Source: an uncultured Rhodospirillales bacterium
GTDB taxonomy: Bacteria > Pseudomonadota > Alphaproteobacteria > Acetobacterales > Acetobacteraceae
Reading direction: 5' to 3'
Assembly: GCA_903844135.1 (NCBI GenBank)
Contig: CAIMSN010000071.1
Coordinates: forward strand, 46,857 to 110,856
Length of the DNA stretch: 64,000 nucleotides
Position numbers and translations under genes: made by a program. Below the pieces are notes generated by a model. The model worked only from the letters and a program-made list of their open reading frames with translations, made no database searches and was not told the origin of the DNA. Shown here in pieces: positions 41,558 to 50,780 of this stretch (position 1 is its first letter; each line of letters starts with the position of its first letter).

Positions 41558-42037
41558 TCAGATCGGCACGCCGGCGAGATCGCGGCTGGTGCGGATGGTC
41601 TGCAGCGTCTGCAGGCGGCTGACATGCGCCATTTCGGTGAGCCTGCGCGTGAGCTGGTTCTCGTGCGCGGTGTCGCGGGCGACCAGGCGCAGCAGGAAAT
41701 CGCCGCCGCCACGGATCATGTGGCACTCGCGCACCTCCGGCCATTCGGCGACCAGCGACTCGAACTGGGTCAGGACCGCCTCCTTCTGGCTGTCGAGGCC
41801 GACCAGCGCGAAGAACACGATGCTCCAGCCCAGCAGATGCGGATCGCTGTCGCCGTGATAGCCGCGCAGCACGCCGAGCTCCTCCAGCCGGCGCACGCGG
41901 CGCAGGCACGGCGGCGCGGAGATGCCGGCACGCCGCGCGAGCTCGACGTTGGTCATCCGGCCGTCGCGCTGGAGCTCGGCGACGATCCGGCGGTCGATCG
42001 CGTCGAGATCCGCTTCCATCTTGTCTGCGGTCTGCAT
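41558..42037 (-). CDS. Lrp/AsnC-family transcriptional regulator
   Basis: The 159-residue protein has N-terminal winged helix LDAIDRRIVAELQRDGRMTNVELARRAGISAPPCLRRVRRLEELGVL. The AsnC/Lrp ligand domain follows (VRECHMIRGGGDFLLRLVARD, LTEMAHVSRLQTLQTI). Lrp proteins are amino-acid-responsive regulators. The start at 42037 is favoured over 42019. It is divergent from trxB across a 152-base gap. The following gene in the same direction is GT2-GtrA. Confidence 0.93.
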   Translation of the reverse strand: MQTADKMEADLDAIDRRIVAELQRDGRMTNVELARRAGISAPPCLRRVRRLEELGVLRGYHGDSDPHLLGWSIVFFALVGLDSQKEAVLTQFESLVAEWPEVRECHMIRGGGDFLLRLVARDTAHENQLTRRLTEMAHVSRLQTLQTIRTSRDLAGVPI

Positions 42038-42189
42038 GCGCGCCCTATGTACGGCAGCCGAACCGCATCTGGAAGCCCGGCCCCAGCGGGATGACCGGCC
42101 CGGCGTGCGGCCGGCTGGCCGCCATCTTGCTTGCACCACGGGGAAGCAGGCTCATATCCTGACCGAGCCTTGAGAAACGATTCGCAGCC

Positions 42190-43185
42190 ATGACCCAGAC
42201 CTTCACCACCGACCTGCTCGTGATCGGCGCCGGACCCGCCGGCTACACGGCGGCGATCTATGCCGCGCGCGCCAGCCTCAAGCCGATGCTGGTGGCCGGA
42301 TTGCAGCCTGGCGGCCAGCTCATGATCACCACCGACGTGGAGAACTATCCGGGCTTCGCCGAGGCGGTCCAGGGTCCGTGGCTGATGGAGCAGATGCAGG
42401 CGCAGGCCGAGGCGGTCGGCACCCGGATCGTGTCCGACCTGATCATGGAGTGCGACCTGTCGCAGCGTTCCCCCGGCGCGCCGTTCCGGCTGGTCGGCGA
42501 CTCGGGCGACGTCTACCTGGCCAAGACGGTGGTGATCGCCACCGGCGCCCAGGCGCGCTGGCTCGGCTTGCCGTCGGAGAGCCGTCTGCACGGCGCCGGC
42601 GTCTCGGCCTGCGCCACCTGCGACGGGTTCTTCTACCGCGGCCGGACGGTGGCGGTGATCGGCGGCGGCAACACCGCGGTCGAGGAGGCGCTGCACCTCA
42701 CCCATCATGCCGACCACGTCACCCTGATCCACCGCCGTGACACGCTGCGCGCCGAGCGCATCCTGCAGGAGCGGCTGTTCGCGCACCCCAAAGTGTCGGT
42801 GCTGTGGAACAAGGTGGTCGAGGACATCACCGATACCGGCACCCCGCCGGTGGTGAGCGGCGTGTCGCTGCGCGATACGAGGAGCGGCGAGGCCAGCACG
42901 CTCGCGGTCGACGGCGTGTTCGTGGCGATCGGCCATACCCCCAACACCTCGGTGTTCCGCGGCCAGGTGGCGCTCGACGACGAGGGGTATGTGGTGACCG
43001 AACCAGGCAGCACGCGCACCTCCGTGCCCGGCGTGTTCGCCGCCGGCGACGTGCAGGACAAGATCTTCCGCCAGGCCGTCACCGCCGCCGGCACCGGCTG
43101 CATGGCGGCGCTCGAGGCGGAACGCTATCTGACCGAAATGGTCCAACCCGCCGCCCGGCAGGATGCCAGGGCGGCAGCGGCTTGA
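42190..43185 (+). CDS. trxB: Thioredoxin-disulfide reductase
   Basis: The 331-residue flavoenzyme has FAD motif VIGAGPAGYTAAIYAARA (residues 11-28), the redox pair CATC (Cys141 and Cys144), NAD(P) motif VIGGGNTAVEEALHL and the C-terminal GVFAAGDVQDKIFRQAVTAAG. It reduces thioredoxin with NADPH. It is divergent from the Lrp gene and followed after 43 bases by an LsrB-type regulator, the usual alphaproteobacterial order. Confidence 0.97.
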   Translation: MTQTFTTDLLVIGAGPAGYTAAIYAARASLKPMLVAGLQPGGQLMITTDVENYPGFAEAVQGPWLMEQMQAQAEAVGTRIVSDLIMECDLSQRSPGAPFRLVGDSGDVYLAKTVVIATGAQARWLGLPSESRLHGAGVSACATCDGFFYRGRTVAVIGGGNTAVEEALHLTHHADHVTLIHRRDTLRAERILQERLFAHPKVSVLWNKVVEDITDTGTPPVVSGVSLRDTRSGEASTLAVDGVFVAIGHTPNTSVFRGQVALDDEGYVVTEPGSTRTSVPGVFAAGDVQDKIFRQAVTAAGTGCMAALEAERYLTEMVQPAARQDARAAAA

Positions 43186-43228
43186 CACCAAACCGGCCCC
43201 CTTCCCTCCAGACAGAGAGCCGGACGCC

Positions 43229-44119
43229 ATGAGCATGGATTGGGACAAGCTTCGCATCTTCCATGCCGTCGCCGAGGCGGGCAGCTTCACCCATGCCGGC
43301 GACACGCTGAATCTCAGCCAGTCCGCGGTCAGCCGGCAGATCTCGGCGCTGGAGGAGGCACTTCAGGTGCCGCTGTTCCATCGCCATGCGCGCGGCCTGA
43401 TCCTGACCGAGCAGGGCGAGCAGATGAACCGCACGGTGCGGGAGGTGTTCGCCAAGCTGGCGATGACCGAGGCGCTGCTCACCGAGAGCAAGGAGAAGGC
43501 GGCCGGCCGCCTGAAGGTGACCACCACCACCGGTTTCGGCACTTCCTGGCTCAGCCCGCGCCTGCCGCGCTTCCTGAACATGCACCCGGACATCTCGATC
43601 ACGCTGATCCTGGAGGATAGCGACCTGGATCTCGGCATGCGCGAAGCCGACGTCGCGATCCGCATGCATCCGCCGCGCCAGCCAGACCTGGTGCAGCGCC
43701 ATCTGACCGACATCCAGTTGCCGATCTGCGCCTCGCCGGACTATCTCGCCCGCAACGGCACGCCGACCGGTCCGGACGATCTCGACCGGCATCGACTGCT
43801 GATGTTCGGCACCTATCACCCGCCCGTGCCGGACGTGAACTGGCTCGCCGGCTTCGGCCGCCCGAACGGGCAGAAACGTCAGCCGGTGTTCGAGGTGAAC
43901 AGTCTGACCGCGCTCGCCGACGCGATCGAAGCCGGCCTCGGCATCGGCTCCCTGCCGCACTACATGCTGATCGACCGGCCTGGATTGCAGAAGATCATGA
44001 CCGACATCAAGACTCCGACCATCGAGGCGTATTTCGTCTATCCCGAGGAGCTGCGCACGTCCAAGCGGGTCGCCGTGTTCCGCGACTTCCTGCTCGCGGA
44101 GATGCCCGCCCGGACTTGA
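43229..44119 (+). CDS. lsrB: LysR-family regulator, LsrB/VtlR type
   Basis: The 296-residue protein begins MSMDWDKLRIFHAVAEAGSF and continues THAGDTLNLSQSAVSRQISALE and LTEQGEQMNRTVREVF, close to LsrB of Sinorhizobium and VtlR of Brucella and Agrobacterium. Those regulators control small regulatory RNA genes, glutathione and redox or cell-envelope functions and are usually next to trxB (family knowledge). Only one cysteine is visible (Cys167, LPICASPDYL), whereas Sinorhizobium LsrB is reported to sense oxidation through several. Confidence 0.93.
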   Translation: MSMDWDKLRIFHAVAEAGSFTHAGDTLNLSQSAVSRQISALEEALQVPLFHRHARGLILTEQGEQMNRTVREVFAKLAMTEALLTESKEKAAGRLKVTTTTGFGTSWLSPRLPRFLNMHPDISITLILEDSDLDLGMREADVAIRMHPPRQPDLVQRHLTDIQLPICASPDYLARNGTPTGPDDLDRHRLLMFGTYHPPVPDVNWLAGFGRPNGQKRQPVFEVNSLTALADAIEAGLGIGSLPHYMLIDRPGLQKIMTDIKTPTIEAYFVYPEELRTSKRVAVFRDFLLAEMPART

Positions 44120-44156
44120 ACGATCACGATTGAACGCCGTCTCCCGCGGGGAGGCG

Positions 44157-45677
44157 TCAGGTCCGGTTGTAGGTGTCGTCGAGGCGGACGATATCGTCCT
44201 CGCCGAGATAGGCGCCGGACTGGACCTCGATCAGGGTCAGCGGGATCCGTCCCGGATTTTCCAGCCGATGGGTGCAGCCGAGCGGCAGGTAGATGCTCTC
44301 GTTCTCGCGCACCAGGATCTCCTCGTCCTCACGCGTGACCAGCGCCACGCCGGCCACCACCACCCAGTGCTCGGCGCGATGATAGTGGCGCTGCAGCGAC
44401 AGACGCTCGCCCTGCTTGACCACGATCCGCTTGACCTGGAAACGGTCGCCCTTGATCAGGCTCTCGTAGAACCCCCACGGACGGTAGCTGCGATTATGCG
44501 CCACCGCCTCGTGCCGGCCCTCGGCGCGCAGCTTCTCGACCACCTTCTTGACGTCCTGCGCCCGGTCGCGATGCGTCACCAGCACCGCATCCTCGGTGAC
44601 CACCACGATCGCGTCCGCCAGGCCGGTGACGGCGGTGACGATGCCGTCGGAGCGGACGTAGCAGTTGCTGGCGTGTTCGAGGAAAACGTCGCCGACCGCG
44701 ACATTGCCGGCCTGGTCCTTGGCGCTGATGTCCCACAGCGCGTCCCAGCTTCCGACGTCCGACCAGCCGAGATCGGCCGGAACCACCGCCGCATGCTGGG
44801 TGCGCTCGGCGACCGCGTAGTCGATGCTGATGTCCGGCGCCTGCGCGAACGCCACCGGATCGAGCCGGATGAAATCGAGGTCGGTGCCGCGCAGGCTCAC
44901 CGCGCGCTGGGTCGCCAGCAGAACGTCCGGGGCATGGCACCGCAGCTCCTCGATCATGGTCGCGGCGGTGGCGACGAACATGCCCGAATTCCACAGATGG
45001 CGGCCGGTGGCGAGCAGTTCGCAGGCACGCGCCGCATCGGGCTTCTCGACGAAGGCGGCCAGCGCATGCACGCCTGGATGGCCCGGCAGGGTCTCGCCCA
45101 CCTCGATATAGCCGTAGCCGGTCTCCGGCCGGGTGGGTTTCATGCCGAAGGTGACGATCCTGCCCTCGCGCGCCGCGGCGACCGCGGCGGCGACCGCCTC
45201 GGCCAGCGCGTCGGGCCGGGTGATCGCGGAATCCGCCGCCATCATCCACAGCACCGCGTCCGGCATGTCCTCGGCGACCAGCAGTGCGGCGGCCGCCAAC
45301 GCCGGCGCGGAATTGCGTCCGACCGGCTCGAGCACGATGCGCGCATCCTCGATCCCGGCCTCGCGCAGTTGCTCGGCGATCAGGAAGCGATGCTCGTTGT
45401 TGCAGACGATCACCGGCGCGGCGAAACCGGCGCCGGTGCCGCGCAGCGCGGTCTCCTGCAGCATCGTCTTGTCGGAGATCAGCGGCCAGAGCTGCTTGGG
45501 GAAGCTCGCCCGCGAGACCGGCCATAGCCGGCTGCCGGAGCCGCCGGACAGGATCACCGGGACGATCAGCGTCGTCGGCGCCGTGGCGTTGGCGGCCGAT
45601 GCGCGCGCACCGGGCGCGTGGCGGCCCGCCTGGTCAGCCATGGCATCGGTCTCGGGAGGCGGCCGCAGGCGCGACAT
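44157..45677 (-). CDS. manC: Mannose-1-phosphate guanylyltransferase / mannose-6-phosphate isomerase
   Basis: The 506-residue bifunctional protein has an N-terminal nucleotidyltransferase (VILSGGSGSRLWPVSRASFPKQ, about residues 40-62; FVEKPD; WNSGMFV). The C-terminal type II phosphomannose isomerase cupin starts with RPWGFYESLIKGDRFQVKRI and has metal-binding HYHRAEHW. It makes GDP-mannose for capsule, LPS or exopolysaccharide. The start at 45677 follows the preceding gene closely; ATG at 45641 is an alternative that trims 12 residues. Confidence 0.95.
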   Translation of the reverse strand: MSRLRPPPETDAMADQAGRHAPGARASAANATAPTTLIVPVILSGGSGSRLWPVSRASFPKQLWPLISDKTMLQETALRGTGAGFAAPVIVCNNEHRFLIAEQLREAGIEDARIVLEPVGRNSAPALAAAALLVAEDMPDAVLWMMAADSAITRPDALAEAVAAAVAAAREGRIVTFGMKPTRPETGYGYIEVGETLPGHPGVHALAAFVEKPDAARACELLATGRHLWNSGMFVATAATMIEELRCHAPDVLLATQRAVSLRGTDLDFIRLDPVAFAQAPDISIDYAVAERTQHAAVVPADLGWSDVGSWDALWDISAKDQAGNVAVGDVFLEHASNCYVRSDGIVTAVTGLADAIVVVTEDAVLVTHRDRAQDVKKVVEKLRAEGRHEAVAHNRSYRPWGFYESLIKGDRFQVKRIVVKQGERLSLQRHYHRAEHWVVVAGVALVTREDEEILVRENESIYLPLGCTHRLENPGRIPLTLIEVQSGAYLGEDDIVRLDDTYNRT

Positions 45678-45683
45678 CGGCGA

Positions 45684-46037
45684 TCAGAGCGGACGATGCG
45701 CGCGGTCGAGCAGCCGGCGCAGCAGGCCGGGCTTGGCCGCATCCGCCTGGCGCCCGGGCGCCGGCTTGCGCTTGGCGCGCTGGATCGCCTCGCGCTCGGC
45801 CTGCACTCTGCGCTCCTTTTCCGCCATCCATTTCTCGAGGCCCATGCCTGCCTTTTCGGCGCGACGCGACTCGTAGGCGAGCTTGCCTTTCCCCTTCGGC
45901 TGGCCCCTCGCCTGCTCCCTGGCCTGCTCTGCAGCCGACCGGACGGCGTCCGGCTTGTCGGGCGCGGCCTTCCTGGACGAAGACGCGGACGCATCCGCTT
46001 TCGGCGCTGCCGGCATCCGGTTCTTCCTGCTGAACAT
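45684..46037 (-). CDS. Small basic hypothetical protein
   Basis: The 117-residue protein is highly charged: KNRMPAAPKADASASSSRKA, GKGKLAYESRRAEKAG, KWMAEKERRVQAEREAIQRA and a C-terminal KPGLLRRLLDRAHRPL. It is rich in Lys, Arg and Ala with predicted helix in the second half, and no domain could be recognised. The ATG at 46037 is the first sensible start. It precedes manC on the same strand with a 6-base gap, so it may share the transcript. Confidence 0.6.
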   Translation of the reverse strand: MFSRKNRMPAAPKADASASSSRKAAPDKPDAVRSAAEQAREQARGQPKGKGKLAYESRRAEKAGMGLEKWMAEKERRVQAEREAIQRAKRKPAPGRQADAAKPGLLRRLLDRAHRPL

Positions 46038-46116
46038 CGGCGCTCCTGCCTCGACCATTCGGTGGAGGGTTGTCTCCCGTCGCGCAGCGCCCGGCAAGCC
46101 CCCGCAGGAGCGGCTC

Positions 46117-46458
46117 TCAGCCTCTGGCGGCGGTCCGTGAGCGCCATAGGCAGCGATCGCCGGCATGGGAGAAGAACATCGCCTGATTGGTCGGTGCGAA
46201 GTATCTGGCGCGATCTCTGGCGAGATCCTGCCGGCGTGACCACGACCGGCCCAGATGCGACGGCTGGCGGAGCGACGAGCAACGCACCAGGCTGTTGCCG
46301 GACCGATGGACGCCGGAGAGACGGACATGGCCGAGCTGGCTTCGGGACGCGATCGACCTGGCGTCGCAGGACGGGACGGACATGGCTGCAAGGCCGACGA
46401 ACGCGGCGAGAAGCAGCACCACGCGCACCCGGCGCGAGACTGTCGGCAACCGCCTCAT
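46117..46458 (-). CDS. Possible small secreted protein
   Basis: The 113-codon frame on the minus strand (MRRLPTVSRRVRVVLLLAAF, then VGLAAMSVPSCDA) has a twin-arginine-like N-terminus and a credible hydrophobic signal, but the remaining region is Arg/Ser-rich without domain similarity. Coding status is uncertain. The surrounding 46.04-46.6 kb stretch otherwise holds no gene. Confidence 0.35.
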   Translation of the reverse strand: MRRLPTVSRRVRVVLLLAAFVGLAAMSVPSCDARSIASRSQLGHVRLSGVHRSGNSLVRCSSLRQPSHLGRSWSRRQDLARDRARYFAPTNQAMFFSHAGDRCLWRSRTAARG

Positions 46459-46623
46459 GCGCGACCTTTCAGGTTCCGGACCGGGCCGTCCGCAGACAGA
46501 GGGCCTGCGGACCCCTGTGCAACGACGTTTCACCCGGGACTGTGGAAGCTCGCGAACGCGCATGCAAGGTTCCTAACCGAGTCCCGCCGGAACGATCTTG
46601 CCCGTGCTCGGGACCGCCGGTGT

Positions 46624-48174
46624 TCAGGGCGACAGGGTCACGCAGCGCGACAGCCAGCATGGCAGGCGCACGCCGAACGACCGCCCCCAGCGCTTGGTGC
46701 CGGCCTCCGCCCAGACCGGTGGGACCGGACCATCCGGCGTGTGGCCCAGGCCAGCGATCAGCAGCGACCCGTAGAACGGTCGCCGCAGCGCGATCAGGCG
46801 CCAGCCCTGGCTGTCGGGAAGGGCGCGAAAATCCTTGATCGATACGAGGACGCCGCGCTCGTCGCGAATGGTGAACGCGGCGAAATACGCCTCATCCCAG
46901 CCAGGCGTGGGCCCCGCCACCTGAACCATCCACGCCGGCTCCGCCTCCGTTGCCGGGTGCGGTCGCCAGCGCACGACGTAGAGCACCAGCACCGCGGCAA
47001 GCGCCAGGGACGCCGCGCGACGCCGGCCGAATACCAGCCCGCGCAGCAGGAGGAAGGCGAACAGCGCCATGCCCGGAAGCATCCACTTGAAGTAGTGGAT
47101 ATTGTTGTAACGCCACAGACCGGACGGGATGAGGTCGACGTAGGAGAAGAACAGCAGGCTGTAGGCGACGATCATCGCCGACAGCAGCAGCAGGAGCTGC
47201 CTGGCCCGGCCTCGCGTCAGCCATGGCGCCGCCAGCATTCCGGCCAGCCCTGGCAGAACCCATGGCAGCCTCTGCGTGATTCCTGCGCCGAAGGTGAACC
47301 ACGGCGCAGGCGAGATCAGCAGCAGGTAGCTCTTCCAGCCGATCGCGGCGACGCTGAACCCGAGGTCCCGCGACGAGAGCACGTAGGGGCTCGGACCGAA
47401 TCCGTAGATCCGCAGCCATAACAGGCCGCCCGGCACCAGCACGAGCAGTGCGCCGGCGAGGAGGGCGAGCAGATCGCGACGGCGCAGCAGATCGTCGCGC
47501 AGCGCGCAGCTCCCCGCGCCCACTGCCCAGATCGCGACGAGAAGCGCGTCGGTCGGCCTGGTGATGAGAACGAAGCCGGCGATCGCGCCCATCGCGAGGA
47601 GACGCAGCAGCCTGCGCCGTGCGGCCATGCCGTCGTCGGATGGAAGCAGCGTCATGTGCCTGGCGGTCAGCGCCAGCAGGGACCAGATCAGCGCGCTCGA
47701 CAGCGTGGTGTTCCAGGGCTCGGCCCAGACGTCGCGGATCGCCTGGCTTCCGGCGGTGCCGAGCAGGAACAGCAAGGCGGCCCAGGCCGGGCCGACGGCG
47801 ACCGCCCGCGCGAACCCAAGGAACGCCAGGTAGCAGGCGAGGTAGCAGATGAGGTCCGGCAGCAGGAAGCCATGCAGCGGCAGCAGGACGGAGAACGGCG
47901 CGCCCACCAGGGCATAGCCGAACGGGTACCAGTGCTGGTCGGACGCGAAATCGAAATGCGCGAGGGCGCGTGCGGAGAGCAGATATTGCGACTGGTCCCA
48001 CCACCCCCACCAGCCGAGCGGAAACCGGCTGCTGGCGCCGGGCCGCGCCGGATTGGTGGCGTAGGCCTGGAGGAAGAGTCCGGCGCTCGCGAGTCCGACC
48101 AGGACCGGGACCAGGACCGGGAGGCGGTGGCGGATGGCGAACGTCTCTCGGCCGGTCGTGGGAACGGTGGTCAT
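46624..48174 (-). CDS. Polytopic membrane protein, glycosyltransferase-like (unknown)
   Basis: The 516-residue protein has about ten hydrophobic segments and a periplasmic region rich in Trp and Tyr near the start (FPLGWWGWWDQSQYLLSARA). This resembles the first loop of GT-C membrane glycosyltransferases, where an Asp near the end of helix 1 (WDQSQYL) is catalytic. The C-terminal soluble part (AYFAAFTIRDERGVLVS, LPDSQGWRLIALRR) is not recognised. It is flanked by IHF-beta and the manC region. The start at 48174 is preferred over 48267. The substrate is unknown. Confidence 0.7.
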   Translation of the reverse strand: MTTVPTTGRETFAIRHRLPVLVPVLVGLASAGLFLQAYATNPARPGASSRFPLGWWGWWDQSQYLLSARALAHFDFASDQHWYPFGYALVGAPFSVLLPLHGFLLPDLICYLACYLAFLGFARAVAVGPAWAALLFLLGTAGSQAIRDVWAEPWNTTLSSALIWSLLALTARHMTLLPSDDGMAARRRLLRLLAMGAIAGFVLITRPTDALLVAIWAVGAGSCALRDDLLRRRDLLALLAGALLVLVPGGLLWLRIYGFGPSPYVLSSRDLGFSVAAIGWKSYLLLISPAPWFTFGAGITQRLPWVLPGLAGMLAAPWLTRGRARQLLLLLSAMIVAYSLLFFSYVDLIPSGLWRYNNIHYFKWMLPGMALFAFLLLRGLVFGRRRAASLALAAVLVLYVVRWRPHPATEAEPAWMVQVAGPTPGWDEAYFAAFTIRDERGVLVSIKDFRALPDSQGWRLIALRRPFYGSLLIAGLGHTPDGPVPPVWAEAGTKRWGRSFGVRLPCWLSRCVTLSP

Positions 48175-48332
48175 ATCGGTCTCATATCGAACCAGGGTCG
48201 AGGCGGGACTTGGCCGTGGCCTCCCACGACTGTGCCAGAGTGTCTGACCGGGGTGTCCGAGAAGCACCCTGGTCTCCCGGACGTGTAAGGTCGCGGCCCG
48301 CGACCAGGCCGGCCGACCGATGCGCCGGCCGG

Positions 48333-48629
48333 CTAGCGGGCGCGGGCGCCGCGCTGGTTGACCCGCTCGCGCAGTTCCTTGCCGGCCTTGAAGAACGGGA
48401 CCACCTTCTCGTCGACCGAGACCGGCTCGCCGGTCCGCGGGTTGCGGCCGGTGCGCGCGTCGCGCTGCTTGATGGTGAAGGCGCCGAAGCCGCGCAACTC
48501 GACCCGCTCGCCGCGCGCCAGCGCCGCCGTCACCTCGTCGAAGATGGTCGAGACGATCAGCTCGACGTCGCGGCTCAGGAGGTGCGGGTTTGCCGAAGCC
48601 AGCTCGTCGATCAATTCCGACTTGGTCAT
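48333..48629 (-). CDS. ihfB: Integration host factor subunit beta
   Basis: The 98-residue HU/IHF-fold protein has [70 protein letters not shown] and [15 protein letters not shown]. The RNPRTG beta-arm and length fit IHF-beta. IHF bends DNA and helps site-specific recombination, including by tyrosine integrases. It follows sppA by 19 bases on the same strand, the common sppA-ihfB order. Confidence 0.95.
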   Translation of the reverse strand: MTKSELIDELASANPHLLSRDVELIVSTIFDEVTAALARGERVELRGFGAFTIKQRDARTGRNPRTGEPVSVDEKVVPFFKAGKELRERVNQRGARAR

Positions 48630-48648
48630 CCGGCCCCCCTGGCGAGCC

Positions 48649-49632
48649 TCAAGGCTGCCAGAGGGCGACCGCACCGTCAAGCGCAAGCCCTTGCGCAGCA
48701 ACGATTTTCGACGAAACTCCTGACGGCAGCGCATCGAGCGCGCCCTGCATCGCGACCAGCCCGAGACCGCGCGCCAGGCCGGCGATGCTGGTGTGCAGCC
48801 AGCCATGTTTCGGCTTGTCGTCGAGGATCTCGACGGGCATGGACTGATCGAGGCCGCGCGCCTTGGCGAGCCATTGCCGGGCCTCGCGTTCGCCGCCGAT
48901 CTGGTCGACCAGCCCCAGCGCGAGCGCCTGATGCCCGGTATAGGGCCGGCCGTCGGCCAGCGCCCGGACCCGCGCCGGATCCATGTGCCGTCCGTCGGCG
49001 ACCATGGCGACGAACTGGTCGTAGAGGTCCGCCACCACGCCCTGCAGCATCGCCCTGCCCTCTGGAGAGAGCGGCTTGACCACGCTCGGCTGGCCCTTCA
49101 GCGGGCCGGAGACGAGTTCGTCGACGCTGACGCCGACCTTGTCCAGCAGACCGGAAATGTCGGGGCTCTGCAGGATCACGCCGATCGACCCGGTCAGGGT
49201 GGCGTTGCTGGCGAAGATACGCGCCGCCGGAACGGCGATCATGTAGCCGGCGGAGGCGGCCAGCCCGCCCATCGTCACCACCACCGGCTTCTTGCCGGCG
49301 AACCGCGCGATCGCGTCGTGCAGCGCCTCGCCGCCCGACACCGACCCGCCAGGGCTGTCGATCGCCAGGATCAGGCCCTTCACCGCCGGATCGTCCGTGG
49401 CCTTGTCGATCGCCTCGAGCCGGGCGCGGTTCTCCGCGATCACGCCGTCGACCCTGAGCCGGACCAGATGCGGCCCGGCCACGAGGCCTCCGGACAGACT
49501 GCCCGAACGTCGTCCGAGCGGCACCGTCGCGACCAGCGCCAGGACCAGGCCGGCGATCGCCAGCACCCGCCATATCACCAGCCGTCGCTTCAGACGCAGA
49601 CGGTCGACCACCAGATCGCTTTCAAGGCTCAT
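48649..49632 (-). CDS. sppA: Signal peptide peptidase SppA
   Basis: The 327-residue membrane protease of the short SppA type has an N-terminal membrane segment ([20 protein letters not shown]), substrate-binding [12 protein letters not shown], nucleophile Ser127 in [20 protein letters not shown] and a general-base lysine in SGPLKGQPS (Lys179, the expected 52 residues downstream). It degrades signal peptides left in the membrane. It is coupled to ihfB downstream. Confidence 0.93.
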   Translation of the reverse strand: MSLESDLVVDRLRLKRRLVIWRVLAIAGLVLALVATVPLGRRSGSLSGGLVAGPHLVRLRVDGVIAENRARLEAIDKATDDPAVKGLILAIDSPGGSVSGGEALHDAIARFAGKKPVVVTMGGLAASAGYMIAVPAARIFASNATLTGSIGVILQSPDISGLLDKVGVSVDELVSGPLKGQPSVVKPLSPEGRAMLQGVVADLYDQFVAMVADGRHMDPARVRALADGRPYTGHQALALGLVDQIGGEREARQWLAKARGLDQSMPVEILDDKPKHGWLHTSIAGLARGLGLVAMQGALDALPSGVSSKIVAAQGLALDGAVALWQP

Positions 49633-49745
49633 CGTTCGCTTCCAGCAGATCGGACCGGGCGTTCAGCGTATGGCGGTACGGCGCGGCGTGGAAGCACGAA
49701 ACCGGTCGCGGGCAGGCGGCCCGACCCGCCGGCCCGACCCGCCCG

Positions 49746-50210
49746 TCAGACCTTGCGGCGGCGGCCCGGCTTGACCGTGGCGGTCTCCAACGGCTGCTCG
49801 GCCGGCGCTCTGCCGCCATCCTTGCGGCCGAGGCCGATCTGCCGTGCCAGCGCCGAGCGGCGCTCGGCATAGTTCGGCGCCACCATCGGATAATCCTGCG
49901 GCAGTCCCCAGCGCTCGCGATACTGGTCCGGGGTCATGCCGTAGGCGCTCTGCAGGTGCCGCTTGAGCATCTTCAGTTTCTTGCCGTCCTCGAGACAGAC
50001 GATGTAGTCCGGAAACACCGACCGCTTCACCGGCACCGCCGGCTGCAGCTTCTCCGGCTCCGGTGTCGCAACGCCGACGCCGGCCAGGGCCTGATACACC
50101 TGACGGATCAACGCGGTGAGGCCGTCCGCCGGGACGGTGTTGTTCGACACATGTGCCGATACGATCTGTGCCGTCAGCGCCAGTATTGCCTGACCGTCTT
50201 CGTCCGCCAT
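49746..50210 (-). CDS. mucR: MucR/Ros-family transcriptional regulator
   Basis: The 154-residue protein has the MucR core PDYIVCLEDGKKLKMLKRHL, then YGMTPDQYRERWGLPQDYPMVAPNYAERRSALARQIGLG. MucR is a pleiotropic silencer of exopolysaccharide and flagellar genes in Alphaproteobacteria. Potential zinc ligands Cys72, Asp75 and His85 are visible, but the fourth (His in RTHYNM-type sequences) is Ala here (QSAYGM). It is a lone gene upstream of sppA. Its 3' tail is Arg/Lys-rich. Confidence 0.92.
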   Translation of the reverse strand: MADEDGQAILALTAQIVSAHVSNNTVPADGLTALIRQVYQALAGVGVATPEPEKLQPAVPVKRSVFPDYIVCLEDGKKLKMLKRHLQSAYGMTPDQYRERWGLPQDYPMVAPNYAERRSALARQIGLGRKDGGRAPAEQPLETATVKPGRRRKV

Positions 50211-50301
50211 TCTCTGTTCCAGACTGTTGTTCGTTTGTGCAGTCCTACAACAGAAACCCGAAGATATGAAACCGCCGGTCTGGACGAGATCGCCGGAAAG
50301 T

Positions 50302-50541
50302 CTAGCGGCCGATGACCGCGGTGCCGTCGCCGATGGCGGCGTTGGCGCCGGCGGGACCGGTCCCCGCCACGCCGACCGAGGTCGGCGTCGGCATCATCGC
50401 CGGCAGCGGGCCGCGCGCCAGCGACCCCGCGCGCGCTGCCGGCGCCGGCGCGCCGATGCCCAGCCCGTCCCCGGACCCGCAGGCGGCGAGGCACAGCAGC
50501 AGGCCGAGGCCGGCCGGCGCGGCATGGATCGATCGAATCAT
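50302..50541 (-). CDS. Small lipoprotein
   Basis: The 79-residue protein has a lipobox (GLGLLLCLAAC) after MIRSIHAAPA and then Gly/Ala/Pro-rich low complexity (GAPAPAARAGSLARGPLP) without recognised domain. It is at the end of a cluster of four small envelope-type genes transcribed leftwards from 51276. The start is taken at 50541; a longer frame to 50601 would bury the signal. Confidence 0.55.
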   Translation of the reverse strand: MIRSIHAAPAGLGLLLCLAACGSGDGLGIGAPAPAARAGSLARGPLPAMMPTPTSVGVAGTGPAGANAAIGDGTAVIGR

Positions 50542-50621
50542 GGAAGGGTCTCCCGGGACTGGCGACGCAACGGCCGTCGGCCTGCCCGGTTCGCCTGGCA
50601 TGTCGTCAGGGAGCGCGCCGT

Positions 50622-50780
50622 CTACCCGTAGAGATAGGTGAGACCCATCCGGAAGATGGCGACGATGATCAGCAGCAGGACCAGCGCGATCGCGGCCGCG
50701 ACCGCCCAGTCGCGCGGGCGCATCGCCTCCTCCGGCTTCTGGCCGTCCGGCCCCGGCCCCGGCCGCCGCTCAGGATTCAT
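50622..50780 (-). CDS. Small single-pass membrane protein (52 aa)
   Basis: The minus strand encodes MNPERRPGPGPDGQKPEEAM and then RPRDWAVAAAIALVLLLIIV and FRMGLTYLYG before TAG. One clear transmembrane helix is followed by a short periplasmic tail. It overlaps the previous gene's end by eleven bases, so translation coupling is likely. The family is unknown. Confidence 0.6.
   Translation of the reverse strand: MNPERRPGPGPDGQKPEEAMRPRDWAVAAAIALVLLLIIVAIFRMGLTYLYG

Noticed and set aside
48307..48330. GGCCGGC/GCCGGCC hairpin downstream of ihfB as terminator
   Set aside because: The 7-bp stem is possible but there is no T-tract, and GGCCGGCC is common in this composition.
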